This document shows positions 9,201-13,783 of a stretch of 14,000 nt of DNA, piece after piece (position 1 is the first letter of the stretch; the number at the start of each line of letters is the position of its first letter). A model generated the notes under the pieces. It worked only from the letters and a program-made list of their open reading frames with translations. It did not search any database and was not told where the DNA came from. Position numbers and translations under genes: made by a program. The stretch is from assembly GCA_946803715.1 (NCBI GenBank), contig CAMPET010000405.1, forward strand, positions 29,521-43,520. Reading direction: 5' to 3'. The DNA comes from Beroe ovata. Lineage: Eukaryota; Ctenophora; Nuda; Beroida; Beroidae.

Positions 9201-12200
9201 CCTCCTCAACACTATCCTCCAGCTCATCCCAATCTCCGACACTCTCTGTCCCGGACCAACTCCCAAAAAGGGGGCCATCCTCACTCATGCATCCTCCAGA
9301 CCAACTTCCCCTCGAATCACTTTCGCGAGATTCACTTTCGCAGGAATAACTGTCGCAGGATCCATTGTTGCGAGGCCCATTTTCAGAAGTTTTATTCTCA
9401 CAAGAGTCATTCTCATCCTGTTGGTTCTTCCTCAATTGCTCGACTAGAACCGTTGCTTGATGCAGCAGATCGAGAGATGAAGACACAACACAGGAGAGGG
9501 ATAGAGCGAGTCTGATAACGGAGTTTTTACTCGATCTCTTGAGAAGTGGTCGATTGATATCTGACACGGATCTGACTTTAATTGTACTGAGAAGGGAGGT
9601 GTGGAGTGCTTGCTCTAAACTTGATACGGAATGCGGAGACAAGTCCATTTTTCATGTCTGTGAGAGGATGGATTTCAAGATTTTTGCTCGGAGATTAGAA
9701 GCGAATATCAATAACTGAATTAATGCCAACTATAATTTTGATAACAATATGTAACATGATAACTACCGGGGGAGTTTAATTATAGAGGACACTATAGCTA
9801 GCACACTTTCCCGTATAAGAGAGGGGGAGAGAGAGGGGATGAAACTTCACTATAATCAGATTAATACTCTACCCCCCTCCTCCGCTCTTCCCAATGATCT
9901 ACCGAGGATATGAGCTGTGCTCACTCTCTCTCTCGAGCTGGAGATAGACACTCATCTTAGCATAAACACATCTTGCTGCTAGGACCGGGCGTATTGGGGC
10001 TCAGTTGTTTATCTCTTGTAGAGTATCGTCCCGAAGATTTGAGAAAAGACATTTGAAAACCTACTCGATACCGTCTCAATGACCAAACTAAACCTTCCCC
10101 TCACCGACTAACCTGTCCCATCTTGTACTCCATGAGTTCCTGCTGTAACCTCATATTCTCTTCCCGGAGAGTGTTGATGATCCGGCTGGTCTTGTCCTGG
10201 TTCACTACAACCTGAAGGGAGAATATACGTTACACAACAAGATGTGTGAGCTGTGAGTGTTACAGGACAAGATGTGGTAGTGTGAGCTGTGAGTGTTATA
10301 GTTTGTCGTTTCTCAGGGAGCTATGGGAGGTGAAAAGGGGGTATATTCCTACTTCGACATTATGCTTCGACCGCCGATTATACAATGATCAGTGTACACT
10401 CACACATCAGCAGCGTGTGTACTGTGTGAGCACTGAGCAAACTAGCTCAACACCTGGCCGACTACAGACTATAAGAACACCGGCTTTGAAGTCCTCTATC
10501 AATAAAAATACATATGCCACACTCAAGTCAGATATAATTGATACAATCGGGGAAGAATTCCTAGTTAAACAAAGTAATTTTGAATAAGGGTCAAGGGATG
10601 TAACCTTATTCTTGATGTTCTTGGCTCTATTGGCGTATTTGAGAGTGTTGAGAGTCTCCATGAAGTCTCTATCCGCCGGGCTGACACACGCCAACATGAG
10701 TGTTTGTGAATTTCCCCCCAGAGAATCTTGCAGGAGCCGTGTCAGCTTGCTGTCACGGTACGGAACGTGGGATACCTTGCGTTTCTCATCGCCGAGAGCT
10801 GATATCACGTTACCGAGCGCTAACTGCGAGGGGGGAGAATATTTCAAACCGGGCATACTTCTGGATCAAAGGAGGGGTATGTTTTTTGTACAATCGTTAT
10901 CTGAATACAACTATACATTGTATAGAATGAATAATACAACCCATGTATACGAATATACAATAACAATGTACATTATTACTAACCAATCCCCCGTTGATGG
11001 AAATCCCCTCTTTTGCCCGATCTCCCGTGGCCCCCGTTCTCTTGAGTCGCTCAGACCCTGCCAAATCCACAAACACGAGTTTAGCGGTGAGATTCTCAAA
11101 TTCTTGCGCAGGAGCATCCTCCCCTTCGCCCTGGAGATGTTAGGGTTTACTACGATAATAGTTGTTACACTGCATTGTGAAGTTAGTTGTTACACTGCAT
11201 TATGATGTAAGTTGCTACACTGCATTGTGATGTTAGTTGTTATTACGATGTTAGTTCTCACACTGCGTTGTGATGTTAGGGTTTACTACGACGTTAGTTG
11301 CTAACACTGTCGTACGTACACTGCAACAATAACATCATCACAGAGACTTGACAAAATTGTTGACACATGCACATACAATAATATGAGAAACCCTTAGTTA
11401 CATTTAAATATTGAATTTCCCGCCTTGTATTACGATATGGATGTTAAGCACGTGTGTATCTCTAGATAACACAGTATCGTGAGAGATATCGGCGTCTGAA
11501 TAGGAAGTGAATATTTCAGTCACTGTAAATCAGTCATAACAATTGGATTGTCGTAGTTAATATGTTTGTAAATCATTGATTGAGTTACATATGTAGGAAT
11601 AAATTACATTGGCTGCTTATTCAATAGCTATTTAAGCTATCTCGCGCGTAAGTAAGCTCCTGGCGTGAGTGCTCGCCAAATTGGCTTGTTGTAAGGAAAG
11701 TTCTGCGCGCGCTACGCAAAGTTGGAATTGCGCGCGCAAAATCAAATACGAGTGTGTTAGAATGTGATGTCATTGGTTTCCAGAGATTTCCATGGATAGT
11801 AGTTTTGTACCGTTTGTATAGTGATAGTGATAATGTGTGGTTTAGATAAGCTAAAAGCTTGTGTGTGTGTGTGTGCATTGAAGAATAAAAAGTGGTAAAT
11901 GGGACTGTGTTCACTCTATCACACTGTCGATGCAATGTTTCTCCTCATATTTTCTACTAATGGGCTTAGAAACCATGTTACTTTTTATAGAATTACCAAA
12001 TTCGATCAAGATTTCTATGAAGGGGAAACTGATCGCCCGGCTCATTACAGATTCATGGAACATATTCGGGCGGGAAATAATCCAACGAGTTATCAGTCTA
12101 ATAGCATTGGCAAACACTATGCGAATCATCATACAAATCAAGGACGTTGTAAACTCGAGTTCACGTTTATAGACAATCAATCAGATAGCGTACGTAGGAA

Positions 12201-13783
12201 GATATCTGAAGCAATCAAGATACATAAGGACAAACCAGGCTTCAATAACAAGGATGAAATGATTGAGACAATGAAGTTTATTGTACGCTAGTCATACAGT
12301 ACCATAGAATTAGTGTAACAGTCGCGTGTAACTGATATGTTCAAACGTTGTGTATTATAGTACCTCGTCTAGACTCCGCGTGTGTTTCAATCCAGTTTAA
12401 CAGGTTTAGATATCATAGGTATGTAGAATTATGGTGTATATGTGTATATTGTGTAGTATTTTGATCGTGTAAATAGTATGTGTTCTTGTTACTAGTATGT
12501 AGACTATCCTCAGAGTTTTGACATAATCTTATTTCTGATCAGTATTTAGTTTATTCTATTTTTAACCAAAATATTCACTAGGTGACTGAAGATGATGTTG
12601 TACATTGAAAGTATTTTCTCCAATTAAAGTCTAACCACTGTTTCATTGACTGAGTTCGCAATCAGAGGAATACCAGAAATTTCCTTCAAATTCTTAATTA
12701 CCAAATATAGGAGAAGGACAGAAATGTTATTAGGTTAGACTTTACATGTGACATAAATGACCGGCTCTTTTTACAACGTTTAACATGTAACCAAACATGT
12801 AAAAAGTTGCAAAACAAGGTGATATTGCAACACATGCTAGATCATGAATAAATAACATTCAACACTGACATGGCAATGTGACAAATTGTGTCATTGCTAA
12901 TTTTACTTCCAAAAGAAGAGAAACTAAACATTTAAATACAACGTTGAGTTGATTTGTAATAACGACAGACGTTGGCCTAAAGTGTCATCTCACTATATAA
13001 CTGTACTCTCGACTAAGAACTTTCAAGTTACTAGAAATAATCTAACATTGTTATGTTGTTACTAACCTCATTGGTGGTTACTGCCCGAGTTTGGTGTATT
13101 TTAAGGGAGAAGAGAGCGTGTGAGCGAGAGGAGACAGCATTCATATCCGTACTGTGGGAAAAGAAGAAGGGATCTGATGATTGTGTGTGTTATGAGGGGC
13201 AATGAAAACATTTCTCCAGTTTTATCACTGTCACACGACTTGATCTTCATGAAACCATGTGTTTCAAACCATGTGTTTCAAACCTGGCAGTAGTTCTACA
13301 GAGAGCCCCCTGTTGTAGACATCGTAACACCTCGTTACTGTTAGCTACCGTTTCTGTCGACATGCCGTCTACATATATCTCCCCACTACCATCCTCGTGT
13401 ATCTATGGGTTACCATGATTACCAGTTACCAGGGAGTAACCATGGTTACCACTTATCAGGTGGTAACATGTTACCAGGTGGTTACTAGAACATGCTGGTT
13501 GCAGGGTGAACAGGTTATTTGAATGCACGCTGACACCAAAGTGTTTCCAGCATGTCATCTATCAGTAACCAAACTGTTACCCTGGTTACCATGCCATTGG
13601 TTACCACACTGATGCTGTTACCATGACAACTACCTACCTTGAGGTTACTCTTCTTGTTCTTTGCCTCGCCGCTCGGCGACAACAAGTCTAGGATTTCCTC
13701 ATTGTAAAGCTCCATGAACTGGGCAGTGACTTTGAATTCCGGGGCAATCTTGCCCGCTTCCTGGGCTTCCTTCCTCAGCACAA
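88..13783 (-). CDS. KIF21: KIF21-like kinesin-4 gene, 22 joined internal exons
   Basis: The gene is a spliced minus-strand gene spanning the window. Twenty-two exons were joined by GT-AG sites with compatible phases at every junction, giving 3957 nt and about 1319 residues without a stop. Domain order is kinesin motor, neck coil, acidic segment, long coiled coils, Ser/Pro-rich linker, then WD40 blades. This is the diagnostic architecture of KIF21 (kinesin-4); KIF4, KIF7 and KIF27 lack the WD40 domain. Vertebrate KIF21 proteins are near 1600-1700 residues, so roughly 130-150 N-terminal residues (with the P-loop) and the last blade are missing beyond the window edges. By family knowledge it is a plus-end directed microtubule motor that slows microtubule growth. 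Both vertebrate paralogues look equally close by eye, so A or B is not assigned. The promoter, first exon and polyadenylation site are not in view. Confidence 0.95.
424..594 (-). CDS. KIF21: KIF21 exon 21: WD40 blades 4-5
   Basis: The exon has 171 nt (57 codons), phase 0, with donor GGGG|GTAAGG. The acceptor cccatgttccag was chosen because it alone keeps phase with exon 20 and makes ...HFCK-LYDATDG, matching KIF21. The peptide includes [20 protein letters not shown] and [21 protein letters not shown](Y/F)DGI and SRD-IKKW are hallmark KIF21 blade-5 motifs. Reading frame continues open upstream of the acceptor, but that sequence has no family match. Confidence 0.94.
778..882 (-). CDS. KIF21: KIF21 exon 20: WD40 blade 4
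   Basis: The exon has 105 nt (35 codons), phase 0, with acceptor ccccccatcag and donor AAG|GTAGGG. It encodes [20 protein letters not shown] and then [15 protein letters not shown]. The GH...VMCL...IITGSRDH pattern matches the KIF21 fourth blade closely. The blade finishes in exon 21 (LYDATDG). Confidence 0.94.
915..1040. repeat. Irregular TGTCATGG minisatellite
   Basis: The core tgtcatgg or close variants start near 924, 943, 961, 976, 994, 1011 and 1030, spaced 15-19 bp. The array lies in the intron between exons 19 and 20. One copy (1009-1022) is an X-box-like 14-mer with the imperfect palindrome gttgtc...gacaac. Confidence 0.8.
1064..1178 (-). CDS. KIF21: KIF21 exon 19: WD40 blade 3
   Basis: The exon has 115 nt, with acceptor gatatcaccccag and donor GCG|GTTAGT. 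It reads [20 protein letters not shown] and then [18 protein letters not shown]. The SW-D-V ending and the aligned position of [14 protein letters not shown] fit the third blade of KIF21. The inter-blade loop before it is shorter than in vertebrates by my recollection of the family. Confidence 0.9.
1362..1489 (-). CDS. KIF21: KIF21 exon 18: WD40 blade 2
   Basis: The exon has 128 nt. It encodes [20 protein letters not shown] and then [20 protein letters not shown], a WD40 blade with the AWDI strand end. The donor is CACTAGCCG|GTAATA, and the split codon gives Arg. Two in-phase acceptors exist, giving starts at 1489 or 1483; the longer matches the KIF21 spacing better. It is separated from exon 17 by the 2.6-kb intron with repeats and the GAS8 fragment. 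Confidence 0.88.
1498..1560. repeat. 21-bp tandem repeat, 3 copies, X-box-like units
   Basis: Units beginning at 1498, 1519 and 1540 read g(g/t)tgtcatgg(t/a)aacaa plus spacer, an exact 21-bp period. The second and third match the RFX X-box consensus RYYNYYATRRNRAC. The array lies just upstream (gene sense) of exon 18, in the large intron. Confidence 0.85.
1672..2103. repeat. Intronic tandem repeat, left copies
   Basis: The stretch holds the tail of one unit (1672-1735) and then a second unit with an internal deletion (1736-2103). Bases 1677-1736 match 3723-3782 almost exactly over 60 bp. The unit includes an inverted pair (aaataggcca at 1967-1976, tggcctattt at 2017-2026). The copy ends abruptly at the single N at 2104. 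Confidence 0.8.
2104..2104. other. Ambiguous base at repeat/unique junction
   Basis: This is the single n in the window. It lies exactly where the left repeat copy stops matching its siblings and unique sequence begins, so assembly uncertainty there is likely. Confidence 0.95.
2118..2804 (+). promoter_or_regulatory. Putative upstream region of the GAS8 fragment
   Basis: This unique, non-repeat sequence lies between the N-marked junction and the GAS8-like ATG. I see no coding frame of note. A TATA-like ctatattaag lies near 2731, about 70 bp before the ATG, and an X-box-like site lies at 2245-2258. Promoter activity is inference only. Confidence 0.35.
2245..2258 (+). promoter_or_regulatory. 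X-box-like RFX site upstream of GAS8 exon 1
   Basis: gctcctatagcaac fits RYYNYYATRRNRAC at every position. RFX factors drive ciliary genes, including axonemal ones, through X-boxes (family knowledge). It lies about 550 bp before the GAS8-like ATG, further than the usual X-box distance in worms but plausible elsewhere. Confidence 0.4.
2805..2943 (+). pseudogene. GAS8: GAS8/DRC4 first coding exon, orphan fragment
   Basis: A plus-strand ATG (context gtagagATGG) begins [20 protein letters not shown], then [20 protein letters not shown] and IHRLRE, and stops at a good donor AGAAG|GTTGGT. This matches the GAS8 (DRC4) N-terminus: MAPKK(K)GKK basic start, P-(I/V)-(I/V)DG, (E/D)MSKEQ(L/V)E(E/Q)H, R-(I/L)REE. 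GAS8 is a nexin-dynein regulatory complex subunit needed for motile cilia. No following GAS8 exon (for example the RNYFQLERDKI block) is found on the plus strand to 14000. The exon and about 700 bp upstream sit inside the repeat block of the KIF21 intron, opposite in strand. It is called a fragment because of the missing partners. Alternatives are a nested gene with exons past 14000, or an assembly join near the N at 2104. Confidence 0.8.
3029..3969. repeat. Intronic tandem repeat, right copies
   Basis: The stretch holds a partial unit (about 3029-3225), a near-full unit (about 3226-3778, some 550 bp) and a truncated unit (3779-3969), all in the same orientation as the left copies. Shared landmarks are gatatttgtagt, gatgatttggtggaaaatta, gtgtggagtcactc, ggacgctgaatcgattcccg and ttggcctat. 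Short frames inside both sets translate to similar peptides, but the differences are mostly amino-acid changing. Confidence 0.8.
4085..4199 (-). CDS. KIF21: KIF21 exon 17: WD40 blade 1
   Basis: The exon has 115 nt, with acceptor catctcctctcag and donor GAG|GTTGCT. It reads [20 protein letters not shown] and then [18 protein letters not shown]. The GH...[11 protein letters not shown] pattern is a complete WD40 repeat, equivalent to the first blade of the KIF21 propeller. The internal Met is not a start; the split Cys codon joins the blade to exon 16. Confidence 0.94.
4354..4591 (-). CDS. KIF21: KIF21 exon 16: linker with 7-residue repeats
   Basis: The exon has 238 nt, with acceptor gtgctatcag and donor GTCTG|GTGAGT. 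It starts with a threefold heptad repeat ([21 protein letters not shown]) encoded by a 21-bp tandem array. Next come [18 protein letters not shown] and an acidic stretch [17 protein letters not shown] that leads into the first WD40 blade. The DVFERL motif resembles the KIF21 linker element VF-RL. The donor is strong; the split codon with exon 17 gives Cys. Confidence 0.87.
4518..4580. repeat. Coding 21-bp tandem repeat, 3 copies
   Basis: acagtggtgtcagc recurs at 4522, 4543 and 4564, an exact 21-bp period, encoding the ADTTV(T/N)x heptads of exon 16 on the minus strand. Copy number could vary between alleles without shifting the frame. Confidence 0.9.
4592..4940. other. Intron 15/16 of KIF21 (349 bp)
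   Basis: This is an intron on the minus strand between a weak donor at 4940-4939 and the acceptor at 4592-4593. Plus-strand 4808-4834 has a short duplication of agctattccagcat. Nothing coding is supported. Confidence 0.7.
4941..5003 (-). CDS. KIF21: KIF21 exon 15: short linker exon
   Basis: The exon has 63 nt, with acceptor tttcattttcag and a weak donor GAAG|GTCTGA. It encodes [20 protein letters not shown], a Ser/Pro/Arg-rich linker peptide. Phases fit both neighbours (the split codons give Asp and Ala). The non-consensus donor and small size make this one of the least certain exons of the set; skipping it would also keep the frame, since 63 is a multiple of three. Confidence 0.65.
5233..5288. 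repeat. 35-bp direct repeat with CACGTG, 2 copies
   Basis: cctcacaatcacgtgcacac occurs near 5232 and 5267, about 35 bp apart, in the intron between exons 14 and 15. Each copy contains the palindrome cacgtg. Confidence 0.75.
5294..5432 (-). CDS. KIF21: KIF21 exon 14: Ser/Pro/Arg-rich linker
   Basis: The exon has 139 nt, phase 0 start after cgatccccag, ending one base into a codon at CGAG|GTTAGG. The only phase-compatible frame reads [20 protein letters not shown] and then [20 protein letters not shown]. It is low-complexity and rich in Ser, Pro and Arg, like the disordered linker between stalk and WD40 domain in KIF21. Two other frames are also open here, but neither fits the phases of exons 13 and 15. 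The call rests on splice sites and composition more than on alignment. Confidence 0.75.
5659..5726. repeat. About 24-bp tandem repeat, 3 copies
   Basis: aaaaccaagccaa(g/t)tcg occurs three times with a 24-25 bp period, in an intron. Confidence 0.8.
6190..6360. repeat. Nested tandem repeat, about 67-bp higher-order unit
   Basis: caaacaatcgatatctgtgc followed by agtgtgcaagcaatcgatac occurs twice, about 67 bp apart, interleaved with shorter aaacaa(c/t)cgata(c/t)ctg(c/t)gc units of about 20 bp. It lies just downstream (gene sense) of exon 13. Confidence 0.85.
6396..6544 (-). CDS. KIF21: KIF21 exon 13: coiled coil after the regulatory region
   Basis: The exon has 149 nt. It takes two bases to complete Gly after the acceptor cctgtctcag and ends phase 0 at CAG|GTAGAG. 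It encodes [20 protein letters not shown] and then [20 protein letters not shown]. The opening matches the KIF21 GLQAAQKEAQIK-type stretch. Heptad-like Leu spacing continues to the end of the exon. Confidence 0.9.
6577..6620. repeat. AAAC/AAAT microsatellite
   Basis: A run of aaac units with single-base variants (gaac, atac, aagc) lies in the intron between exons 12 and 13. Confidence 0.9.
6639..6714 (-). CDS. KIF21: KIF21 exon 12: KYLLEHF helix
   Basis: The exon has 76 nt, phase 0 start, with acceptor cttccctcag and donor AAGG|GTATGT. It reads [20 protein letters not shown] and then FSTNK, equivalent to the conserved KIF21 segment with A(K/R)YLL(D/E)HFL. A microsatellite of AAAC units starts just downstream in the intron. 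Confidence 0.92.
6841..6987 (-). CDS. KIF21: KIF21 exon 11: regulatory coiled coil, second half
   Basis: The exon has 147 nt (49 codons), phase 0, with acceptor tctccccccag and donor CAG|GTGGGT. The peptide [20 protein letters not shown] is followed by [20 protein letters not shown] and EGGDTIDLQ. It matches the KIF21 I-DYINDSI-type helix ungapped, including the closing EGxTxD element. With exon 10 it completes the autoinhibitory antiparallel coil region. Confidence 0.94.
7137..7271 (-). CDS. KIF21: KIF21 exon 10: regulatory coiled coil, first half
   Basis: The exon has 135 nt (45 codons), phase 0, with acceptor tctcccccag and donor CCC|GTGAGT. It reads [20 protein letters not shown] and then [20 protein letters not shown]. 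This aligns without gaps to the KIF21 coiled coil that folds back on the motor and inhibits it. Substitutions in human KIF21A here release the motor and cause the eye-muscle disorder CFEOM1 (family knowledge). The key Glu, Met and Arg positions are present. Confidence 0.94.
7366..8365 (-). CDS. KIF21: KIF21 exon 9: acidic segment and long coiled coil
   Basis: This is the largest exon, 1000 nt (333 codons plus one base), with acceptor ccattttctag and donor TGTCAG|GTATGT. The first ~85 residues are strongly acidic, with runs of Glu and Asp (codons GAG/GAA/GAT). A long Lys/Glu-rich coiled coil follows, including [34 protein letters not shown] and [20 protein letters not shown]. The final ~50 residues are basic and lead to the [14 protein letters not shown] segment, equivalent to the KIF21 MKWQxLERR region just before the regulatory coiled coil. 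Antisense Ser/Leu-rich frames here are shadows of the GA-rich coding strand. Confidence 0.96.
8485..8722 (-). CDS. KIF21: KIF21 exon 8: stalk coiled coil
   Basis: The exon has 238 nt with donor AAACG|GTGAGT. It carries [20 protein letters not shown], then a Ser/Thr/Pro-rich patch ([19 protein letters not shown]), then [17 protein letters not shown]. This is the KIF21 arrangement of a helix, a variable patch and a second helix leading into the acidic region. Two in-phase acceptors, giving starts at 8722 or 8716, differ by six bases (NAGNNN-type choice), so the first two residues after the junction are uncertain. Confidence 0.92.
8843..9011 (-). CDS. KIF21: KIF21 exon 7: stalk coiled coil
   Basis: The exon has 169 nt. 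It starts phase 0 after cgcttttcag and ends one base into a codon at ACAG|GTTTGT. The peptide has [20 protein letters not shown] and then [20 protein letters not shown], matching the KIF21 segment that follows ELMEYK directly. The match is continuous across exons 6 and 7, so nothing in the 1.1-kb intron between them is needed for the canonical protein. Confidence 0.92.
9058..9648 (-). CDS. Unidentified intronic ORF, 196 codons
   Basis: The uninterrupted ORF lies within the 1.1-kb intron between exons 6 and 7, same strand as KIF21. The start context is aaaaATGG with an in-frame TGA nine bases upstream. An acceptor-like ccatcctctcacag ends 12 bases before the ATG. Residues 1-75 look helical and Leu-rich ([20 protein letters not shown]); residues 75-175 are Ser/Asp/Glu-rich with short ESES/ESDS repeats. 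I do not recognise it. The exon 6/7 junction matches KIF21 without it, so it is not canonical KIF21. It could be a nested gene or an alternative first exon: a phase-compatible GAG|GTCTGC at 9121 could join exon 7. The TGA falls 47 bp before exon 7 with no AATAAA seen. A TATA-like tataattaaa lies near 9775 (minus strand). Confidence 0.45.
   Translation of the reverse strand: MDLSPHSVSSLEQALHTSLLSTIKVRSVSDINRPLLKRSSKNSVIRLALSLSCVVSSSLDLLHQATVLVEQLRKNQQDENDSCENKTSENGPRNNGSCDSYSCESESRESDSRGSWSGGCMSEDGPLFGSWSGTESVGDWDELEDSVEEDRIFSLAVSRIEGRELDCSSESDDYDEVCIVWDRELMWFRNHVIIVT
9649..10112. other. Rest of intron 6/7
   Basis: The stretch contains a purine-rich gagagggggagagagagggg tract near 9820 and ctctctctctc near 9925, but no exon. 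It could hold the promoter of the 9058-9648 ORF. Confidence 0.6.
10113..10211 (-). CDS. KIF21: KIF21 exon 6: neck linker and neck coil
   Basis: The exon has 99 nt (33 codons), phase 0, with acceptor ctcccttcag and donor CAG|GTTAGT. It reads [20 protein letters not shown] and then [13 protein letters not shown]. The VNQD start and the ELMEYK helix are kinesin-4 neck features (family knowledge). Heptad-like spacing of I/L suggests the dimerising neck coil. Confidence 0.93.
10212..10604. other. Intron 5/6 of KIF21 (393 bp) with a short duplication
   Basis: tgtgagctgtgagtgtta occurs twice (about 10242 and 10279). A plus-strand frame of 113 codons crosses the intron but has no recognisable family. 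Confidence 0.7.
10605..10823 (-). CDS. KIF21: KIF21 exon 5: motor C-terminal part
   Basis: The exon has 219 nt (73 codons), phase 0 to phase 0, with acceptor ccctcgcag and donor AAG|GTTACA. It contains [16 protein letters not shown], then [20 protein letters not shown], then the closing segment with [18 protein letters not shown]. The [13 protein letters not shown] motif (loop 12/alpha 5) contacts tubulin in kinesins. The end of the exon marks the end of the catalytic core and the start of the neck linker. Confidence 0.97.
10984..11130 (-). CDS. KIF21: KIF21 exon 4: switch II of the motor
   Basis: The exon has 147 nt (49 codons), phase 0 at both ends, with acceptor catctccag and donor TTG|GTTAGT. 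The peptide opens with an acidic insert ([12 protein letters not shown]) and then carries [20 protein letters not shown] and [18 protein letters not shown] is the switch II signature, and the [10 protein letters not shown] continuation is typical of kinesin-4. The opposite-strand reading frame over this exon is a shadow. Confidence 0.97.
11160..11250. repeat. 25-bp tandem repeat, about 3 copies with decayed edges
   Basis: tacactgcatt starts at 11166, 11191 and 11216, a 25-bp period, with a gttagttgtt spacer. Degenerate copies continue to about 11300. Confidence 0.85.
11704..11738. other. GC-only hairpin
   Basis: tgcgcgcgc at 11704-11712 and gcgcgcgca at 11730-11738 form a 9-bp perfect stem with a 17-base loop, in otherwise AT-rich intron DNA. 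The function is unknown. Confidence 0.6.
11858..11876. repeat. TG dinucleotide microsatellite
   Basis: A run of gt/tg units lies just upstream of the GIY-YIG fragment. Confidence 0.9.
11899..12291 (+). mobile_element. Decayed GIY-YIG endonuclease of a Penelope-like element
   Basis: The plus-strand frame of 130 codons lies in the 1.9-kb KIF21 intron. From about residue 27 it resembles the C-terminal GIY-YIG endonuclease of Penelope-like retroelements: YRIT...[17 protein letters not shown] (30-55), the IGKHYANHH helix (70-78), and [18 protein letters not shown] (99-116). Arg51, His55 and Glu104 sit where the catalytic residues are expected. YIG is changed to YEG, and the usual ITC..C cysteine pair is lost (ITKFDQDF), so activity is doubtful. 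No reverse transcriptase frame is seen upstream, so the copy is 5'-truncated. The first ~25 residues are probably not original coding sequence. Confidence 0.75.
12292..13066. other. Intron 3/4 of KIF21, AT-rich remainder
   Basis: No coding frame or clear repeat array is seen. The proximal part may be the 3' tail of the Penelope-like copy, but its end cannot be placed from one copy. acatgta-type palindromic words cluster near 12745-12800. Confidence 0.6.
13067..13151 (-). CDS. KIF21: KIF21 exon 3: switch I
   Basis: The small exon has 85 nt, with acceptor cttttcccacag and donor GAG|GTTAGT. It encodes [20 protein letters not shown] and then TRAVTTNE. It contains the switch I signature NxxSSRSH that senses the ATP gamma-phosphate in all active kinesins, so the nucleotide switch is intact. 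It starts with one base completing the Ser codon of exon 2 and ends phase 0, which fits exon 4. Confidence 0.93.
13284..13402 (-). CDS. KIF21: KIF21 exon 2: motor domain, IHED loop to alpha3
   Basis: The exon has 119 nt. It starts phase 0 after the acceptor cccatag and ends with two bases before GTTTGA. It reads [20 protein letters not shown] and then [18 protein letters not shown], aligning with the kinesin-4 stretch that follows the KKSN segment and precedes switch I. It is too short and ATG-poor to be found by ORF length; I recognised it from motor homology. Phases agree with both neighbours: the split codon with exon 3 reads AGT, Ser. Confidence 0.9.
13403..13637. repeat. Dispersed GGTTACC/GGTAACC cluster in intron 1/2
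   Basis: Within 235 bp the words ggttacc, gttacca, ggtaac or gtaacc occur more than ten times in both orientations without a fixed period, including the palindrome gtaaccatggttac near 13435. One copy (13617-13630) fits the X-box consensus. Confidence 0.75.
13638..13783 (-). CDS. KIF21: KIF21 exon 1 of those visible: motor domain, mid part
   Basis: The exon has 146 nt. It enters after the acceptor ctcctccacag, with two bases completing a codon, and leaves phase 0 at AAG|GTAGGT. The peptide contains [20 protein letters not shown], the classic kinesin motor block around the FLELYNEEVLDLL motif, followed by a basic KNKKSNLK tail. This is the central beta-sheet region between the P-loop and switch I. 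The exon with the P-loop must lie beyond base 14000; 13784-14000 shows only intron-like sequence rich in purine runs. Confidence 0.93.

Noticed and set aside
10246-10587. 113-codon plus-strand ORF in intron 5/6
   Set aside because: It starts in a short duplication, shows no recognisable domain and has no clear splice or promoter signals; length alone is not convincing.
10612-11205. 197-codon plus-strand ORF
   Set aside because: It is antisense to motor exons 4 and 5, whose minus-strand translation carries clear kinesin motifs and good splice sites.
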